Below are positions 31,903 to 43,432 of a DNA stretch of 64,000 nt, piece after piece. How positions within the stretch are numbered: position 1 is the stretch's first letter; every line of letters starts with the position of its first letter. The DNA is from Rhododendron vialii (taxonomy: Eukaryota > Streptophyta > Magnoliopsida > Ericales > Ericaceae), in contig NC_080561.1 of assembly GCF_030253575.1 (NCBI RefSeq), positions 35,735,564-35,799,563 of the forward strand. The letters are read 5' to 3'. The notes below the pieces were generated by a model. The model worked only from the letters and a program-made list of their open reading frames with translations, was not told the DNA's origin and did not search any database. The translations under genes and the position numbers were made by a program.

Positions 31903-34322
31903 ATGACGTCACTTCCCGGCAATTTCTCCTGCTATCTCTTCCTTCTCATAGAATTCCTTCTGCTGCTCTGTTTTTCCGATAATGTCACCGGGGACACATC
32001 GTTCGACTTCGGCACCCTCACCCTGTCCAGCCTGAAGCTCCTCGGCGACGCCCGCCTGAACAACGGGAGCGTGGCGCTCACCCGCGACCTCGCCGTCCCC
32101 AACTCCGGCGCCGGCAGGGCCTTCTACTCCAAACCCGTCGCCTTCCGGCGACCCGGGACCCGCGCGCCGGCCAGCTTCTCGACCTTCTTCTCCTTCTCCG
32201 TCTCCAACCTCAACCCCTCCTCCATCGGCGGCGGCCTCGCCTTCGTCATCTCCCCGGACGACACCTCCGTCGGCGCCCCCGGCGGATACCTCGGCCTCAT
32301 CACCCCCACCGGCGCCCCGAACGGCACCGTTGCGATAGAATTCGATACCCTTATGGACGTGGAGTTCAACGACGTTAACGGAAATCACGTCGGTTTTGAT
32401 CTGGACTCAATGGAGTCGACTCAGGTGATTCATTTTGTTTTGTCCAAGATATTTGTTACGTAACAAGAGAATAACTGGAGCTCAATGGTGGAGTTCGATC
32501 TTGGCCCTCCAAAATGCTTTTGTACGATCGAGATTGAACACCTCCATGAATAATTTATTCACTACTCTTCCGTGAATAAGTTATTCTCTTGTAATAAACT
32601 TCGTAATGTAAATGCTGTCTAGTTATTAATATAATTTTCTTCATTATGTCAAAAAAAAAAATGATGTCGGCTCAGGTGGGCGATTTGGACACGATTGGAG
32701 TGGATCTGAAAAGCGGTGACCAGGTCAACTCGTGGGTCGACTACTCCGGGTCGACTCAGGTGCTCAACGTCTCGGTATCGTACTCCAACCTCAAGCCCAA
32801 GACCCCGCTCCTGTCCTTCCCTCTCGATCTCGGCGAGTACGTGGGGGATTCCATGTTCGTCGGGTTCTCCGGGTCGACTCAGGGGAGTACCGAGTCGCAC
32901 AGCATCGAGTGGTGGAGTTTTACTTCCTCTTTCGATGTGGACTCGAAGGCCGAGTCGTCATCGCCACCTTCGTCATTGCCCAGCCCGCCCTCGCCACCGG
33001 CTACTTTGTTGAACCCGACGGCTGATATTGTCAACCCGCCGCCGCCTTCTCTGACGCCAACTGAGTCAAACAGTAGTACTAACTCGGTAACCGTAGAGAA
33101 AAACACCAAATGTCATAGCCAATTGTGCAAACAGGGCCCAGGAGCAGTGGTTGGGGTAGTGACAGCCGGGGCGTTCTTTCTAGCCTTGTTTGCTGTTCTT
33201 CTCATCTGGGTTTACTCCAAGAAGTTCAAACACGTGAGAAAACCCGATTCGTTCGGATCGGAAATCATCAAGATCCCGAAAGAATTCAGCTACAAGGAGC
33301 TCAGATTGGCCACCAAGTGCTTCAGTTCATCCCGAATCATCGGTCACGGCGCGTTCGGGACCGTCTACAAGGGTATATTACCGGAAAGTGGCGACATTGT
33401 TGCAGTTAAAAGGTGTAGTCACAATGGGCAGGGGAAAGCAGAGTTCTTATCCGAATTGTCGATAATTGGAACGCTCAGGCATAGAAATCTCGTTAGGCTT
33501 CAAGGCTGGTGTCACGAAAAGGGGGAAATTCTATTGGTTTATGACTTGATGCCTAACGGGAGCCTCGATAAGGCCTTGTTCGAATCAAGAATGCCATTGC
33601 CCTGGTCCCACAGGCGAAAAATCCTGATGGGCGTGGCCTCTGCCCTGGCATACTTGCACCAAGAATGCGAAAACCAGGTGATCCACCGGGACATAAAGAC
33701 CAGCAACATAATGCTGGACGAAAGGTTCAACGCGAAGCTGGGCGATTTCGGCCTGGCGAGGCAGGTCGAGCACGACAAGTCGCCGGACGCGACCGTGGCG
33801 GCCGGGACGATGGGGTACCTGGCCCCGGAGTACTTGCTGACCGGGAGGGCCACCGAGAAGACCGATGTCTTCAGCTTCGGGGCGGTGGCGCTCGAGGTTG
33901 CCAGCGGGAGGAGGCCTATCGAGAAAGAGAGTGCTGCTGTGGGGAAAAAAGAGGGTGGAAGCAGTAATTTGGTGGAGTGGGTTTGGGGTTTGCATAGGGA
34001 TGGGAGGCTGATGATGGCTGTGGATTCGAGGCTTGGTGGGGAGTTTGATGAGTTGGAAATGAGGAAAGTGATTCTGGTTGGGCTGGCCTGCTCGCACCCT
34101 GACCCTATGGCTAGGCCGAGCATGAGGGGTGTGGTCCAGATGCTTGTGGGTGAGGCTGAGGTCCCTGTGGTCCCCAAGGCTAGGCCCTGCTTGAGTTTCA
34201 GCACTTCTCATTTGTTACTCAACTTGCAAGATAGTGTGTCCGATTTGAATGCCATGATCAGTCTCTCCACCTCCTCCTCCTCTTCCGACCGCAGCTACGA
34301 TGGCGGTGTGGGCATGGTCTGA
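31903..34322 (+). CDS. L-type lectin receptor kinase, clade VIII
   Basis: Plasma-membrane receptor kinase of the LECRK-VIII group. I place exon 1 at 31903-32424 and exon 2 at 32676-34322 (722 residues; relatives have about 710). The ATG at 31903 is chosen because a signal peptide (FLLIEFLLLLCFS) follows at once; an in-frame ATG at 31813 would add 30 polar residues. The legume-lectin domain covers residues 30-270 (FDFGTLTL, NPSSIGGGLAFVIS, VAIEFDTLMDVEFNDVNGNHVG, FVGFSGSTQGS). A Pro-rich linker and one membrane segment (AVVGVVTAGAFFLALFAVLL) follow, then a Ser/Thr kinase: GHGAFGTVYKG, VAVKR, HRDIKTSNIMLD, DFGLAR, TMGYLAPEY. All catalytic residues are present. Across the splice junction the protein aligns without gaps to Arabidopsis LECRK81/82, which as I recall have no intron here. 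Confidence 0.92.
32425..32675 (+). other. single 251-bp intron of the lectin kinase
   Basis: The donor is CAG|GTGATT and the acceptor CTCAG|GTGGGC. The 19 bases over the donor (32409-32427) and over the acceptor (32660-32678) match at 16 positions and lie exactly one intron length apart. The intron carries the MITE at 32464. Unspliced RNA would end in the intron. Confidence 0.85.
32464..32591. mobile_element. MITE, 'TTATTCACGG' family, copy 2 (Tourist-like, in intron)
   Basis: 128 bp with ends CAAGAGAATAACT and AGTTATTCTCTTG, a near-perfect 13-bp inverted repeat (the right copy reads GTTATTCTCTTG). It is flanked by TAA on both sides (32461-32463 and 32592-32594), the PIF/Harbinger target. 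It makes up half of the intron. Confidence 0.8.
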
Positions 34323-35087
34323 TTCGGCGCCCGCGATCCTCCGTTCTCAAATTTTCCTGTCTCCCACATCCAACCGCATGTTTGTTTTTCAAGAGATTCG
34401 CGGGTTTTTTTTCTCTTTCTTCTAAGTTATCAACACGTTGTGGTGAACATGAGTGCATTGCGACACGGAGGCAAAAGATGTGAAAGTCTGCTTCAAGCCT
34501 GCGGTTGTTGAGACATCATAACCTTGTTTTGTTAAGTTAACTTGTAGTTACATTTGTTTATTAAAGTATGTATGTAGAACACAATAACATGGGAATTACT
34601 GGAAGCATATTTAAAGTCTTGGGATTTGGAGATCAGTTTTGGGTTACTTTTATTACAAAGGTGCAATTGTTTATTGTGAGATCACCATCTCCACCTTTTT
34701 CTTATGGCACTTGTTTACTTTGAGTGTAGAGCACATAACTTGGCATTGCTGTAAGCATAGAATATTGGGACTTGGGGACCAATTTTGGGTTTGTTTTTGC
34801 CATGATTACATTTGTTTGCTGTGATCACCATCACCACCTCTTTATCAGAAACACAGCTATCGCATTCCCTGTCTCTAACATTTTTTCCCACCTCTTTATC
34901 AGCAAGGCAATCAATGATCGAGAATCGTTCAGTACGAGATTAGATTCGAGCCATCCGATGCATAATCCGACAGTTCGGAGGTGTACAGCATGGTGCTGCG
35001 CACACCACTGCACAACATCATCTCCCAATTCGAAAATCACCACATTTTGCAATTATGAGTAACAATAGGTAGAGACAAATTCGGAAT
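34323..35087. other. lectin kinase 3' region, with a two-copy 120-bp repeat
   Basis: No gene is seen. GAACACAATAACATGGGAATTAC...TTGGGATTTGGAGATCAGTTTTGGG (34577-34641) recurs at about 34728-34790 as AGCACATAACTTGGCATTGC...TTGGGACTTGGGGACCAATTTTGGG, an old tandem duplication with a period of about 150 bp. Confidence 0.5.
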
Positions 35088-35275
35088 TTGATGGATTAGG
35101 GTTGGCAATTGTACCCGCCCCGTCCAGCAGATTGGGAATTTATGGATTTTTTCGGGGATCAGATGTGTGATTTGGAGATTGATTTAAAAAAATATTCAAG
35201 GATGAGTCATAGGCGGTTTTACTTATCTCGGCCGGGATGCCTGCCCCTTATCCCCCGTTTTATTTTGTTAGGATG
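35088..35275. mobile_element. hAT end fragment
   Basis: It starts TAGGGTTGGCAATTGTACCC, of the same type as the hAT at 2627, then CCGCCCCGTCC and CGGGGATCAG sub-terminal motifs. The other end is not seen. Confidence 0.4.
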
Positions 35276-35432
35276 AATTGTAAATACATGTATATAAACA
35301 CAGTATAAAAAATTCCTCTGTTTATGTCAGTTTATTTGTTTGTGGAACCCTAACAGGGGAAGGTAGAGGCTTTTTCTTTTCTTTTTAGAGTTTGGATCCG
35401 CATTTCCCGTTTGGAGATACAATGAGTCTAGG

Positions 35433-35773
35433 TACACTACCTCCAACCACTACACCATCTATTATATTTTTTGTAGGGCCCATCTCGAGTCCAAAAAAAT
35501 ACAGAAAAATGTTCATAAATTTTAAAATTGTATATTATGGGGCCCTGTAAAAAATCAGCTCCAACAAATATCGATAAGTATTATTTCTTGATTCGTAGGG
35601 AAAAAACTGTACAGTTGAGCAGTTTCGCCCCTACAAATCAAGAAATAATATTTACCGATATCCGTTGGAACTGATTTTTTACAGGGCCCCTTATTCTAAA
35701 ATTTATGGACATTTTTCTGTATTTTTTTGGGACTCAGGATGAGCCTCACAAAGATGTAGTGGATGGTAGTGTA
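35433..35773. mobile_element. hairpin MITE
   Basis: The arms fold over almost all of 341 bp: TACACTACC at the left pairs with GGTAGTGTA at the right. Further in, AAAAAAATACAGAAAAATGT pairs with ACATTTTTCTGTATTTTTTT, and GGGGCCCTGTAAAAAATCAG pairs with its complement. The stem is over 90% matched near the loop. Confidence 0.8.
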
Positions 35774-37317
35774 TGTAACATTTCTGAGATATGCTCTGGG
35801 ATGGAGATATTATCTCCACCCTGCCCGTTGTCATTCCTAAGTTTGAAATTAAATAGGCTAATCTTTTTTTTTTTGGCCAAGGAAATTAGATTGGCTAATC
35901 AGCCCAAAAGAAAATGGTCGGTCTAATCCTAACCAGTGGTTGAGACTTCCTCATAATCTTCTGTACTTAATACTTAATTACGTTTGTTTGGTACCAACCT
36001 CGCAATATCATTGAGTCACTATTTGCATGGGACTTGGGATCATCTTTGAGGAAACGGAGATGGTGCTCTGCCAGGAGGTGCACAATACCGTACTGAAAAC
36101 CATCCAAGCCGTCCATTCGACAATCTAATAGTCCAGATTTCATTCCATTTCTGGCATGGCATTATTATCCACCCTACTTCAATTGGTTTAGGACCTTTTA
36201 GGTGGCTCATGCTACCAGCAGGAGACAGATGATAATGGTGGGAGTCATTTTCTTGCATTGGGGGTTGGATGGATAGGCTTAATTGTTTGCTCAATTTACT
36301 TGTGGAGAGCTGTGTTTGTTGATTTCACAAGTAACCTCTCATTAGTCAAAAGCAGGCATTAAGAGTTAGAGTAGAGGTTTGGTAAAGTAAAGTGACAAAA
36401 GTAGTGCATATTTCTTGTCGGTCTTTAATTTTGTTGTACTTCTTCATGGTAATGAAGCAAACAAATGAATGGATTTTTTTTTTTTTTTGTTATTATTGAT
36501 TACTTACTATTGTTATTTGTTTTCCCTTAACTATTGCCGTTCCTTGTGCCCATGAGCTGAATGAGTTTTCTAGTATTTTTAGGGTTCTACGAAACGACCG
36601 ACTCATAAATTAGACGGAAGGATTTTTTTTATTTTTTTTTGGTCTTTCGTAGAATATTAGATGAGAAAATATGTTCGTTTTGCAGAAGTATCTTTGTTTC
36701 CACTGAGCTTTCCAAAGCCATGGCGATTCTTTTACAGACAGTCTATTTGGTAGCACTTCCAATTTTCTATTTTTAGTGAAGATTTGACAACCGGTTTTGA
36801 CATTTCGAAATAAGCGAAAGAGAGTTTTGGCTACTTTCTAAAATCTACCGTCTTACCCTTCTGTGTTTTAAAAAAAAAAATTATGACAATTCTGAAAGTG
36901 AAAACAGAAGACAAAGATGGTTACCAAAAAGACCATTTACGGTTCAAAGTTTCCTGCTGAAACTTCAAACTAAAACTAGGAGAATTTGATAGTCAACCAT
37001 GTAACAGTGTTTTCATTTTTATTGTGTTGTGGGGTAAATGATGGAGAAATTTGGCTCTTCTAAACCTCGATCTCTTGGATCTTGTAGTAGAATCTAATGT
37101 TTGGTTGGCACATGGGACCTCCTCCACATAATGCGTATTATCCAGCACCTTCTGCCCCTACAAATTGAAAAACTAATCAACCCCAACCGTTAATTTGGCC
37201 TAGCGTCAACTTTTGGGACTCAGCTTCTGTACTAAGGTCTCGGGTTTGAAACTCCTGATCATGTGTAATGAATGTTTGAGTATCTTCGATCCATTTCTAT
37301 TTGGGCACCAAAACTCT
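35774..37317. other. gene-free AT-rich stretch
   Basis: I see no coding frame with family signal, no intact transposon ends and no array. T runs occur near 35866, 36477 and 36627. Confidence 0.4.
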
Positions 37318-37822
37318 ATTTTGGAGAATCCATGCCTCCAACCCATCTTCATTTCTCTAGTTCTCTAATATTCTATTTACTTTTTTGCTAAAATTTTGTC
37401 AATTACATATAACTTTTACATTACGTATCTTTTTTCTACAAAATTGGTATTACTAGAAAGACAATAATAATACCTTCAAAATGAGTCTAATATTAAGTAT
37501 ATGTAAATGCATTTTGAAATAACATCAAATGTAAATTCAAACCATTTAAACTCATAATATTATTTTTTCTCATTTACATCATCCTATTATTGTATTGGTA
37601 TGAAGAATGAGCTGAAATGAGAACAAAGCATGCATCTAATGAAAAGAGGGGGGAAAAAAAAAAAACAATATCGAACAAGAAGAATTGAGGAGAGTTTTGG
37701 AGGTGAAAAATAGAGAATTGGGTTGGAGTTGTCTATTCTCCAAAATTACTTTTTGAATAAAATATATTTTTTTCAGTCTTCAAAATGGAGAAATAGTGAG
37801 AGATGGATTGGAGATGCTCTTA
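37318..37822. mobile_element. MITE with 'GAGCATCTCCAA' type ends
   Basis: The left end has CATGCCTCCAACCCATCTTC. The right end has GAGAGATGGATTGGAGATGC. These are imperfect complements of a terminus very common among plant MITEs. The interior is AT-rich and non-coding. Confidence 0.45.
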
Positions 37823-37994
37823 GCGGCCAGTCATACCGAGAAAAATTGACACCCAAAGAGGATGGTGGGATGGTACGTTTACAAGATTAATCGACGTATG
37901 TGTAAACTGACCCGAACAACTGAGATATCGGAAAAAATTAAAACACTAATCCGCCCACGCAAGAAGGTACGTAGGCTTTTAATGATGATTATTC

Positions 37995-38048
37995 GGTTAG
38001 CGGAAAAATAAAGATGGAAATAAAACCATCTTTATTTTTCGGTTAACA
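37995..38048. repeat. short perfect-stem hairpin
   Basis: CGGAAAAATAAAGATGG and CCATCTTTATTTTTCG form a 16-17 bp stem around an 8-base loop. It is extended by GTTA/TAAC. Confidence 0.7.
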
Positions 38049-38179
38049 TGTCAATGTTGTACTCTTATTGGATAGCGTTGGCTTTCGAGAGTTGGCCCAA
38101 GGCTATGAGAACCTTTTTTAAATCAGTATTAAATGCTTAGAAAAGTGACAACCAAACATAGAGCTAGTGAGTGCACCGT

Positions 38180-38412
38180 TCCAAATTCTCAGAAAAAGTA
38201 ATTATTTTTTTAAGGACTTTTTTTAAAATTTAAAAATAATAGGTTTATAAAAATAAATTTTTAATTCTTTTTTTTAAGGTTTGATAGATCTTATTGAGAT
38301 CTATAAAATTAGATCTATATTGCATTTTTTTTTACTTCAATAAGCCTATTATTTTTAAATTTAAAAATTATAAATAAATACTTATTTTTGAAAGGATAAT
38401 CCGGAAAGTGCC
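38180..38412. mobile_element. AT-rich dispersed MITE, copy 2
   Basis: It shares TTGATAGATCTTATTGAGATC and the AAGTACTTATTTTT-like ends with 29488 and the outer part of 39447-40196. It contains inverted blocks AATAATAGGTTTATAAAA / AATAAGCCTATTATTTTT. Confidence 0.45.
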
Positions 38413-38745
38413 AACCGCACATAGAATGAAGATGAGAACTAGAGCTAGCTAGTGAATTCGGAAGTTTTTACTATCCCTAACCATGGGCCTATATGACAAA
38501 GATATGTGGCTCTTGCCTCTTTGCACATGGGGTGATACCTTTACGTTTCTAAAAAGGAGGTTTGATGTTCGAGTTTATGGAGTATGGAGAAATTCAAACT
38601 TTCGTTAGCTCACTTTTACTTACTTTTTTCGTCTCCATTCTTTAGTTTCAATTAACACTTTTTTTCGTTCCAAAAAGATTGTCCCATATGATAACTAAAT
38701 GGGTAATAGATAAGGAATTTTCTCTTTTACCCTTTCATTTTTTTA

Positions 38746-38982
38746 CTCCTTCCGTCCTAATTTACTTGCCCCTCGTTCTATTCTAACTATATAAAAAATT
38801 AGTTATATTTTTAAATTGGTAATGAATTTTATATCTAATATAGATCTTATTTGATAGATCTTTATTTTTTCTATAATACAATATTTTTAAAAATCACATA
38901 AAATATTATAAATCATAAGATATCATCAATTAAAAAGTAGTACGAACTTTCAAAAGTGACAATTAAATTAGGACAGATGGAG
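38746..38982. mobile_element. Stowaway-type MITE
   Basis: The ends CTCCTTCCGTCCTAATTTA and TAAATTAGGACAGATGGAG lie between TA dinucleotides (38744-38745 and 38983-38984). 237 bp, AT-rich, non-coding: the Tc1/mariner-derived Stowaway pattern. Confidence 0.8.
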
Positions 38983-39446
38983 TAATTAGTAGTACTAAAA
39001 AATTAAGAAAACGTAATGATTGAAGAATAAAATGAGAAAAATAATTTTTCAAAAGGGTAATGATTGTATCCCTTAATTAGTTGGAATCCCCAGAAGAAAG
39101 TAAAGGAAGGAGACGAATGGAGTATTGTTTTGGCTAATTTCTTTTACACATGGACTCACCCTCTAATCCTCTGTGGATGCATACAATGTTGAAAATGGAA
39201 AAGTTTAAGAACACAAGAAGTTGTACAACATTGTCCACAACATTCATGCAAGTGGCACTATTTTATCGAGAATGCTAGGGATTAAGAAACATTATCCCGA
39301 AAAGTACCCAACAAAAAAAAAAAAAACTAATAGTTGAAATTCACTTTGATATATGAGACCCAATCATCAAAACGAATAATCTCAACTACTAATTGCTTTT
39401 TTCAATGCACTTTCTGGATAATTGTCTATTTGCAACATGGTTAAGG

Positions 39447-40196
39447 GCCCATTCCAGAACCGAAATAAGAACTTATTTTTTGTCTAATAAGAAGCCTTGT
39501 TCCGGAAAATAAGAAAGTTTGTACTTATTTTGGAAGAATTTATATAGGTACCGACCGACCGGGGAGAGAAATCGTACAGATGGTCCCGCCGGGCCTTCTC
39601 CAGCCACCGGACAGCCAATCCGAGCCGTCTAAAAATTTTATAAAAAAAGACCGAGGGGGCTTGCGCGGGAATCAACGGCATCTGAGGTGTGTAGGGTGCT
39701 TGATCCGAGTACCCCTTTTTCGTGTGAAATCATATACACGAAAAATGGGTGCTCGGATCAAGCACCCTACACACCTCGGATGCCGTTAATTCCCACACCA
39801 GCCCCCTCGATTTTTTTTTATAGAATTTTTGGACGGCTCGGATTGGCCGTCCAGTGGCCGGAGACGGCCCGGCGCAGCCGTCGGTACGATTTCCCTCCGC
39901 CGGCGCCCATTCTAATAGCAACAGTCTTATTTTTTGTATAAGACAACTTCAAGCTCAAAAATCATGTGTTTACGCAAATAATTTTCTTATCATTATGAAT
40001 CTTGTTTGATAAATCTCATTGAGATCTTTAATATGGTGCAAAAAATTTGAATTTTTTTTTCATTTACATTATTTTTGAATTTGAAAATGTGAAAGAAACT
40101 TCTTATTTGGGTTTTATGGAATGACCCTTCTTATTTTTGAATGAAAAGTTTCAAAATAAATACTTATTTTTTAAAAAAAATTTCGGAACGGAGCCT
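39447..40196. mobile_element. outer MITE interrupted by a GC-rich hairpin
   Basis: The left end GGGCCCATTCCAGAACCGAA and the complement of the right end (GGCTCCGTTCCGAAATTTTT) match in type, and both are followed by AATAAGNACTTATTTT-like sequence. The middle holds the hairpin element 39547-39910, so this is a nested insertion. Confidence 0.55.
39547..39910. mobile_element. GC-rich foldback MITE
   Basis: A palindrome of about 364 bp. The inner stem GGTGTGTAGGGTGCTTGATC pairs with GATCAAGCACCCTACACACC almost perfectly. The outer stem pairs GAAATCGTACAGATGG with CCGTCGGTACGATTTC. It is much richer in GC than its surroundings. Confidence 0.85.
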
Positions 40197-40542
40197 AAGT
40201 CGCAAAACAAAACTTATGGCATACGAGGAATTTAATACTTAAAAAAAAAATTTCCTATATGACATGTGAGGTTATGTATCATGGGGAGATGGGCCATTCC
40301 AGGCTCTCAGTACTACGGCATGTCAGAATTAATAGTGGTATGAAATTTTGTACTACTACCAAATTTATTTATTGCTATCATTATCATGTGGATTGTCAAA
40401 ACAGTGTCGTAATTGCGAAAGAAAATAGAATCATTATGACATTATTCTTAAATACGGACTACGTGAATTGAAAATTATAAACTCTCCATGCTGATAAAAA
40501 AAAATATAAAAAAATGTTGAAGATAGAGCCAAAAAAGTAATA

Positions 40543-40775
40543 CTCCGTTCATTCTAAATTGTTGGTCTTATACAATAAGACGTGTAATTATTAGATAAAA
40601 AATTAAAATACTTTCGTGCATAATTTTTAAATTTTTTTTACACCAAATTAGAGATCCTAATTAGTTTTTTAATTTGGTGTCAAGGAACTTAAAAAATTAT
40701 GCACGATGGTTCTTGATTTTTTTAATTAAAAAATTGCACTTTTTTTTTATAGAACCAATAATTTAGAACAAGGGG
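40543..40775. mobile_element. Stowaway-type MITE
   Basis: The left end CTCCGTTCATTCTAAATTGT and right end ATAATTTAGAACAAGGGG lie between TA dinucleotides (40541-40542 and 40776-40777). The interior is palindromic around ACCAAATTAGAGATCC. Confidence 0.7.
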
Positions 40776-40796
40776 TACTATAAACAAGGCAAATGA

Positions 40797-40918
40797 TTTT
40801 GGCACTTCATTTTTTTTATAATAGCACTCTAAAATTTGTCTTTTAGTATATAAATTATACATAGCAAGGCACATTAACAAATTTTAAAGTGTCATCATAA
40901 AAAAGTGAAGTGCCAAAA
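40797..40918. mobile_element. 122-bp hairpin MITE
   Basis: TTTTGGCACTTCATTTTTTT pairs with its complement at the other end, and GCACTCTAAAATTTGT pairs with ACAAATTTTAAAGTGT. The stem is about 50 bp with a short loop, of pre-miRNA size. Confidence 0.75.
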
Positions 40919-40921
40919 TTG

Positions 40922-41441
40922 TTTTCCTATAAATAATTGCCAACTTGGCACATTGAGAATGGGCACAACTGAGATGCATTTTTTCCAATGAGGAGCGAAG
41001 GAATATTCTTGAAGTGGTTGAAATATTTTATTGCACCTGCCAAATCATACAACACATGCACACAACACCCAAGCTTATAAATAAAGGTGGGTTGGTTGAG
41101 AAAAATGAAAAATATTAAATAGGTTCGGAATCTCAGGCGCTATTAATTTTTTTGGGATCAATTCATTTAAATTGCGAGCACTGCAGGTGGGCGGTGGGAT
41201 CGATTTGTATCCCAAAATTAGTCGAAAAGCTAGTATGGAAATCTAAGTTATATAAAAAAAAAAAGAATGAAAATCTTAAATAACTTGGTAAATATGCAAG
41301 GTTTTTATATTGGGTCATTCACATGCTCTATGGTTTTGGAGCTACTCGTGTGATGGAACTGGGCCCTGGGCCTCACTCACTCAAGTTCTCTTGGCACATG
41401 GGTGGAAGACCTACCTATGAGTCCAAATCAGGAATTGGAAA
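40922..41441. other. gene-free stretch
   Basis: No recognisable gene or complete repeat. Confidence 0.35.
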
Positions 41442-41653
41442 ATCCTGTAGTACAAGACCTACAAGGTATTCTGTAGGGGCCCATACGAGCTATCAATTTT
41501 GACAATGAATGATTGAGATATGAATTTTAATTATGACCAGTAAGAATCATTCATTACCGGTCATAATTGATTTTTGATGTGGACCGTTGATTGATGAAAT
41601 TAACGACTGTGTGCTGCACTACAATCCCTATAGGGCACTCCGCTGTACAGGAT
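41442..41653. mobile_element. MITE with imperfect terminal repeats
   Basis: ATCCTGTAGTACAAGACC and the complement of ATCCTGTACAGCGGAGTGCC form the ends. An inner stem ATGACCAGTAAGAATCATTC / GAATG...CCGGTCAT gives a hairpin core. A related but poorer copy may lie at about 63040-63250. Confidence 0.45.
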
Positions 41654-41890
41654 CCCCGGGTCCCCAAATCAGTCATTATCACATACTAGGAAGATTTTAC
41701 GTCTAAACTGTTGATTAGTTTGCACATAAGAAAGAAAAAAACATAGGGTGTTGCACAGGAGTATCGACGCTTGGTTTTCAAATTCTTTTCACAATCACAC
41801 GTTTTGTTGAATTGTGGAAGATATTGGAACAATACGTTGGCGCTATATCAATAGCACTATCACGTGGGATTCGGAAAACAATATTCCATC

Positions 41891-42047
41891 CGTTCCTGAA
41901 TTTTTTGACACCAAATTAAAGAACTAATTGAGAGCTTTAATTTGTTTTCAAGAAATTTAAAAAATGATGCATTGAAAGTGCTTTATTTCATATTTTTTTT
42001 AAATTATTCGTCTTTTCTAGTGGGACTATTATACAAGAATGGAGGAA
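41891..42047. mobile_element. degenerate Stowaway-like MITE
   Basis: It starts TTCCATCCGTTCCTGAATTT and ends GAATGGAGGAAGTA. Interior ACCAAATTAAAGAACTAATT resembles that of 40543 and 61165. Confidence 0.45.
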
Positions 42048-42183
42048 GTAGTTGATAGAAAAAGCGGCGGATCCTATCCAATCCCAAAAAGGGCTTGTAC
42101 TCTATTGCGCAATTGAGCCAATTTGGGCCTTTTCTCAGCCCGCATAGATCATCGAAATTGTCACTTTTAGAATTCGTCAAGAA

Positions 42184-43432
42184 GGGAAAATTTCACTTAG
42201 GCACCCGATCTTTCACACAAATCACACATAAATACTTGACTTTTCTTAAATTTCATATAAACACCTAAGCTTTCTAAAAACTCATCAATTCAACACCTGA
42301 CGTTACCTCTTCGTCTAAAACCAAACGGAAAAAAAGTTAAGTGCTCCAATTTTTTATTTGTTTGAACATGTGCAAAGATTTTTTCTAATCATTTTATCCT
42401 AAAGAATCATAATTAATTTTTGACTCTAAAGTTCTGTTAGTCAGCCCTAAGAAAGTCGTAGAATTAAATATCTCTTAGGACTAATTAACGAGAGCCTTAG
42501 AATCAAAAATTAACTATGATTTTTTAGGATAAAATGATTAGAGAAATAAGATCTTCATACAGGTTTAAACGGATTGAAAATTAGAGCACTTAATTTTTTA
42601 ACCTTATTTTTTAATATATAAACGATCTATACATGATTGAAAAATTAATTGCTCCAATTTTCAATTCGTTTGAACCGATATGAAGATCTTATTTCTCTAA
42701 TCATTTTATTCTAAAGGGTAATAATTAATTTTTGACTCTAAGGTTTTCGTTAGTTAGCCTTAAGAGATATTTGATTCTACGATTTTCTTAAGGTTGACTA
42801 ACGAGAGCTTTAGAGTCAAAAATTAATTATGATTTTTTAGGATAAAATAATCAGAGAAATAAGATTTTCGCACTGGTTTAAACGGATTGAAAATTGGAGC
42901 ACCTCATTTTTTAACCATATTTTTTAATATATAAATGGTCTATACATAGTTGAAAAATTAATTACTCCAATTTCAATCCGTTTAAATCAGTGTAAAGATT
43001 TTATTTTTCTGATAATTTTATCCTAAAGAATCATAATTAATTTTTGACTCTAAGGCTCTCGTTAGTTAGCCCTAAGAGATATTTGATTCTACGATTTTCT
43101 TAGGGCTGACTAGCGAGAGCTTTAGAGTCAAAAATTAATTATGATTCTTTAGGATAAAATGATTAAAAAAATAAGATCTTAGCACTGGTTCAAACAAATA
43201 AAAAATTGGAGTACTTAACTTTTTTTCCGTTTTGTTTTAGACGGAGGAATGACGACAGGTGTTGAATTGATGAGTTTTTAGAAAGCTCAGGTGTTTATAT
43301 GAAATTTAAGAAAGGTCAGATGTTGAATTGATAAGTTTTTAGAAAGCTCAGATGTTTATATGAAATTTAAGAAAGGTCAGGTGTTTATGAGTGATTTGTG
43401 TGAAAGGTCAGGTGCCTACGTGAAATTTTCCC
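42184..43432. mobile_element. Mutator-type foldback element with a MITE array inside
   Basis: The ends GGGAAAATTTCAC and GTGAAATTTTCCC are perfect complements. The flanks CGTCAAGAA (42175-42183) and CTTCAAGAA (43433-43441) match at 8 of 9 positions, the 9-bp duplication expected of Mutator-like elements. The outer arms (about 42184-42350 and 43200-43432) pair through GGCACC, CACACAAATCAC and AGCTTTCTAAAAACTCAT. The right arm carries a 60-bp tandem duplication. The interior (about 42340-43215) is a tandem array of the hairpin MITE seen alone at 27169: two complete copies and two half copies, with a period of about 315-320 bp. Confidence 0.85.

Noticed and set aside
32425-32675. Lectin kinase read as a pseudogene because its coding frame is interrupted
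   Set aside because: The interruption has proper GT and AG ends, keeps phase 0 and leaves a gap-free family alignment, so an intron explains it better.
33539-34211. Long open frames on the minus strand of the lectin kinase
   Set aside because: They are shadows of the kinase codons; no motif of their own.
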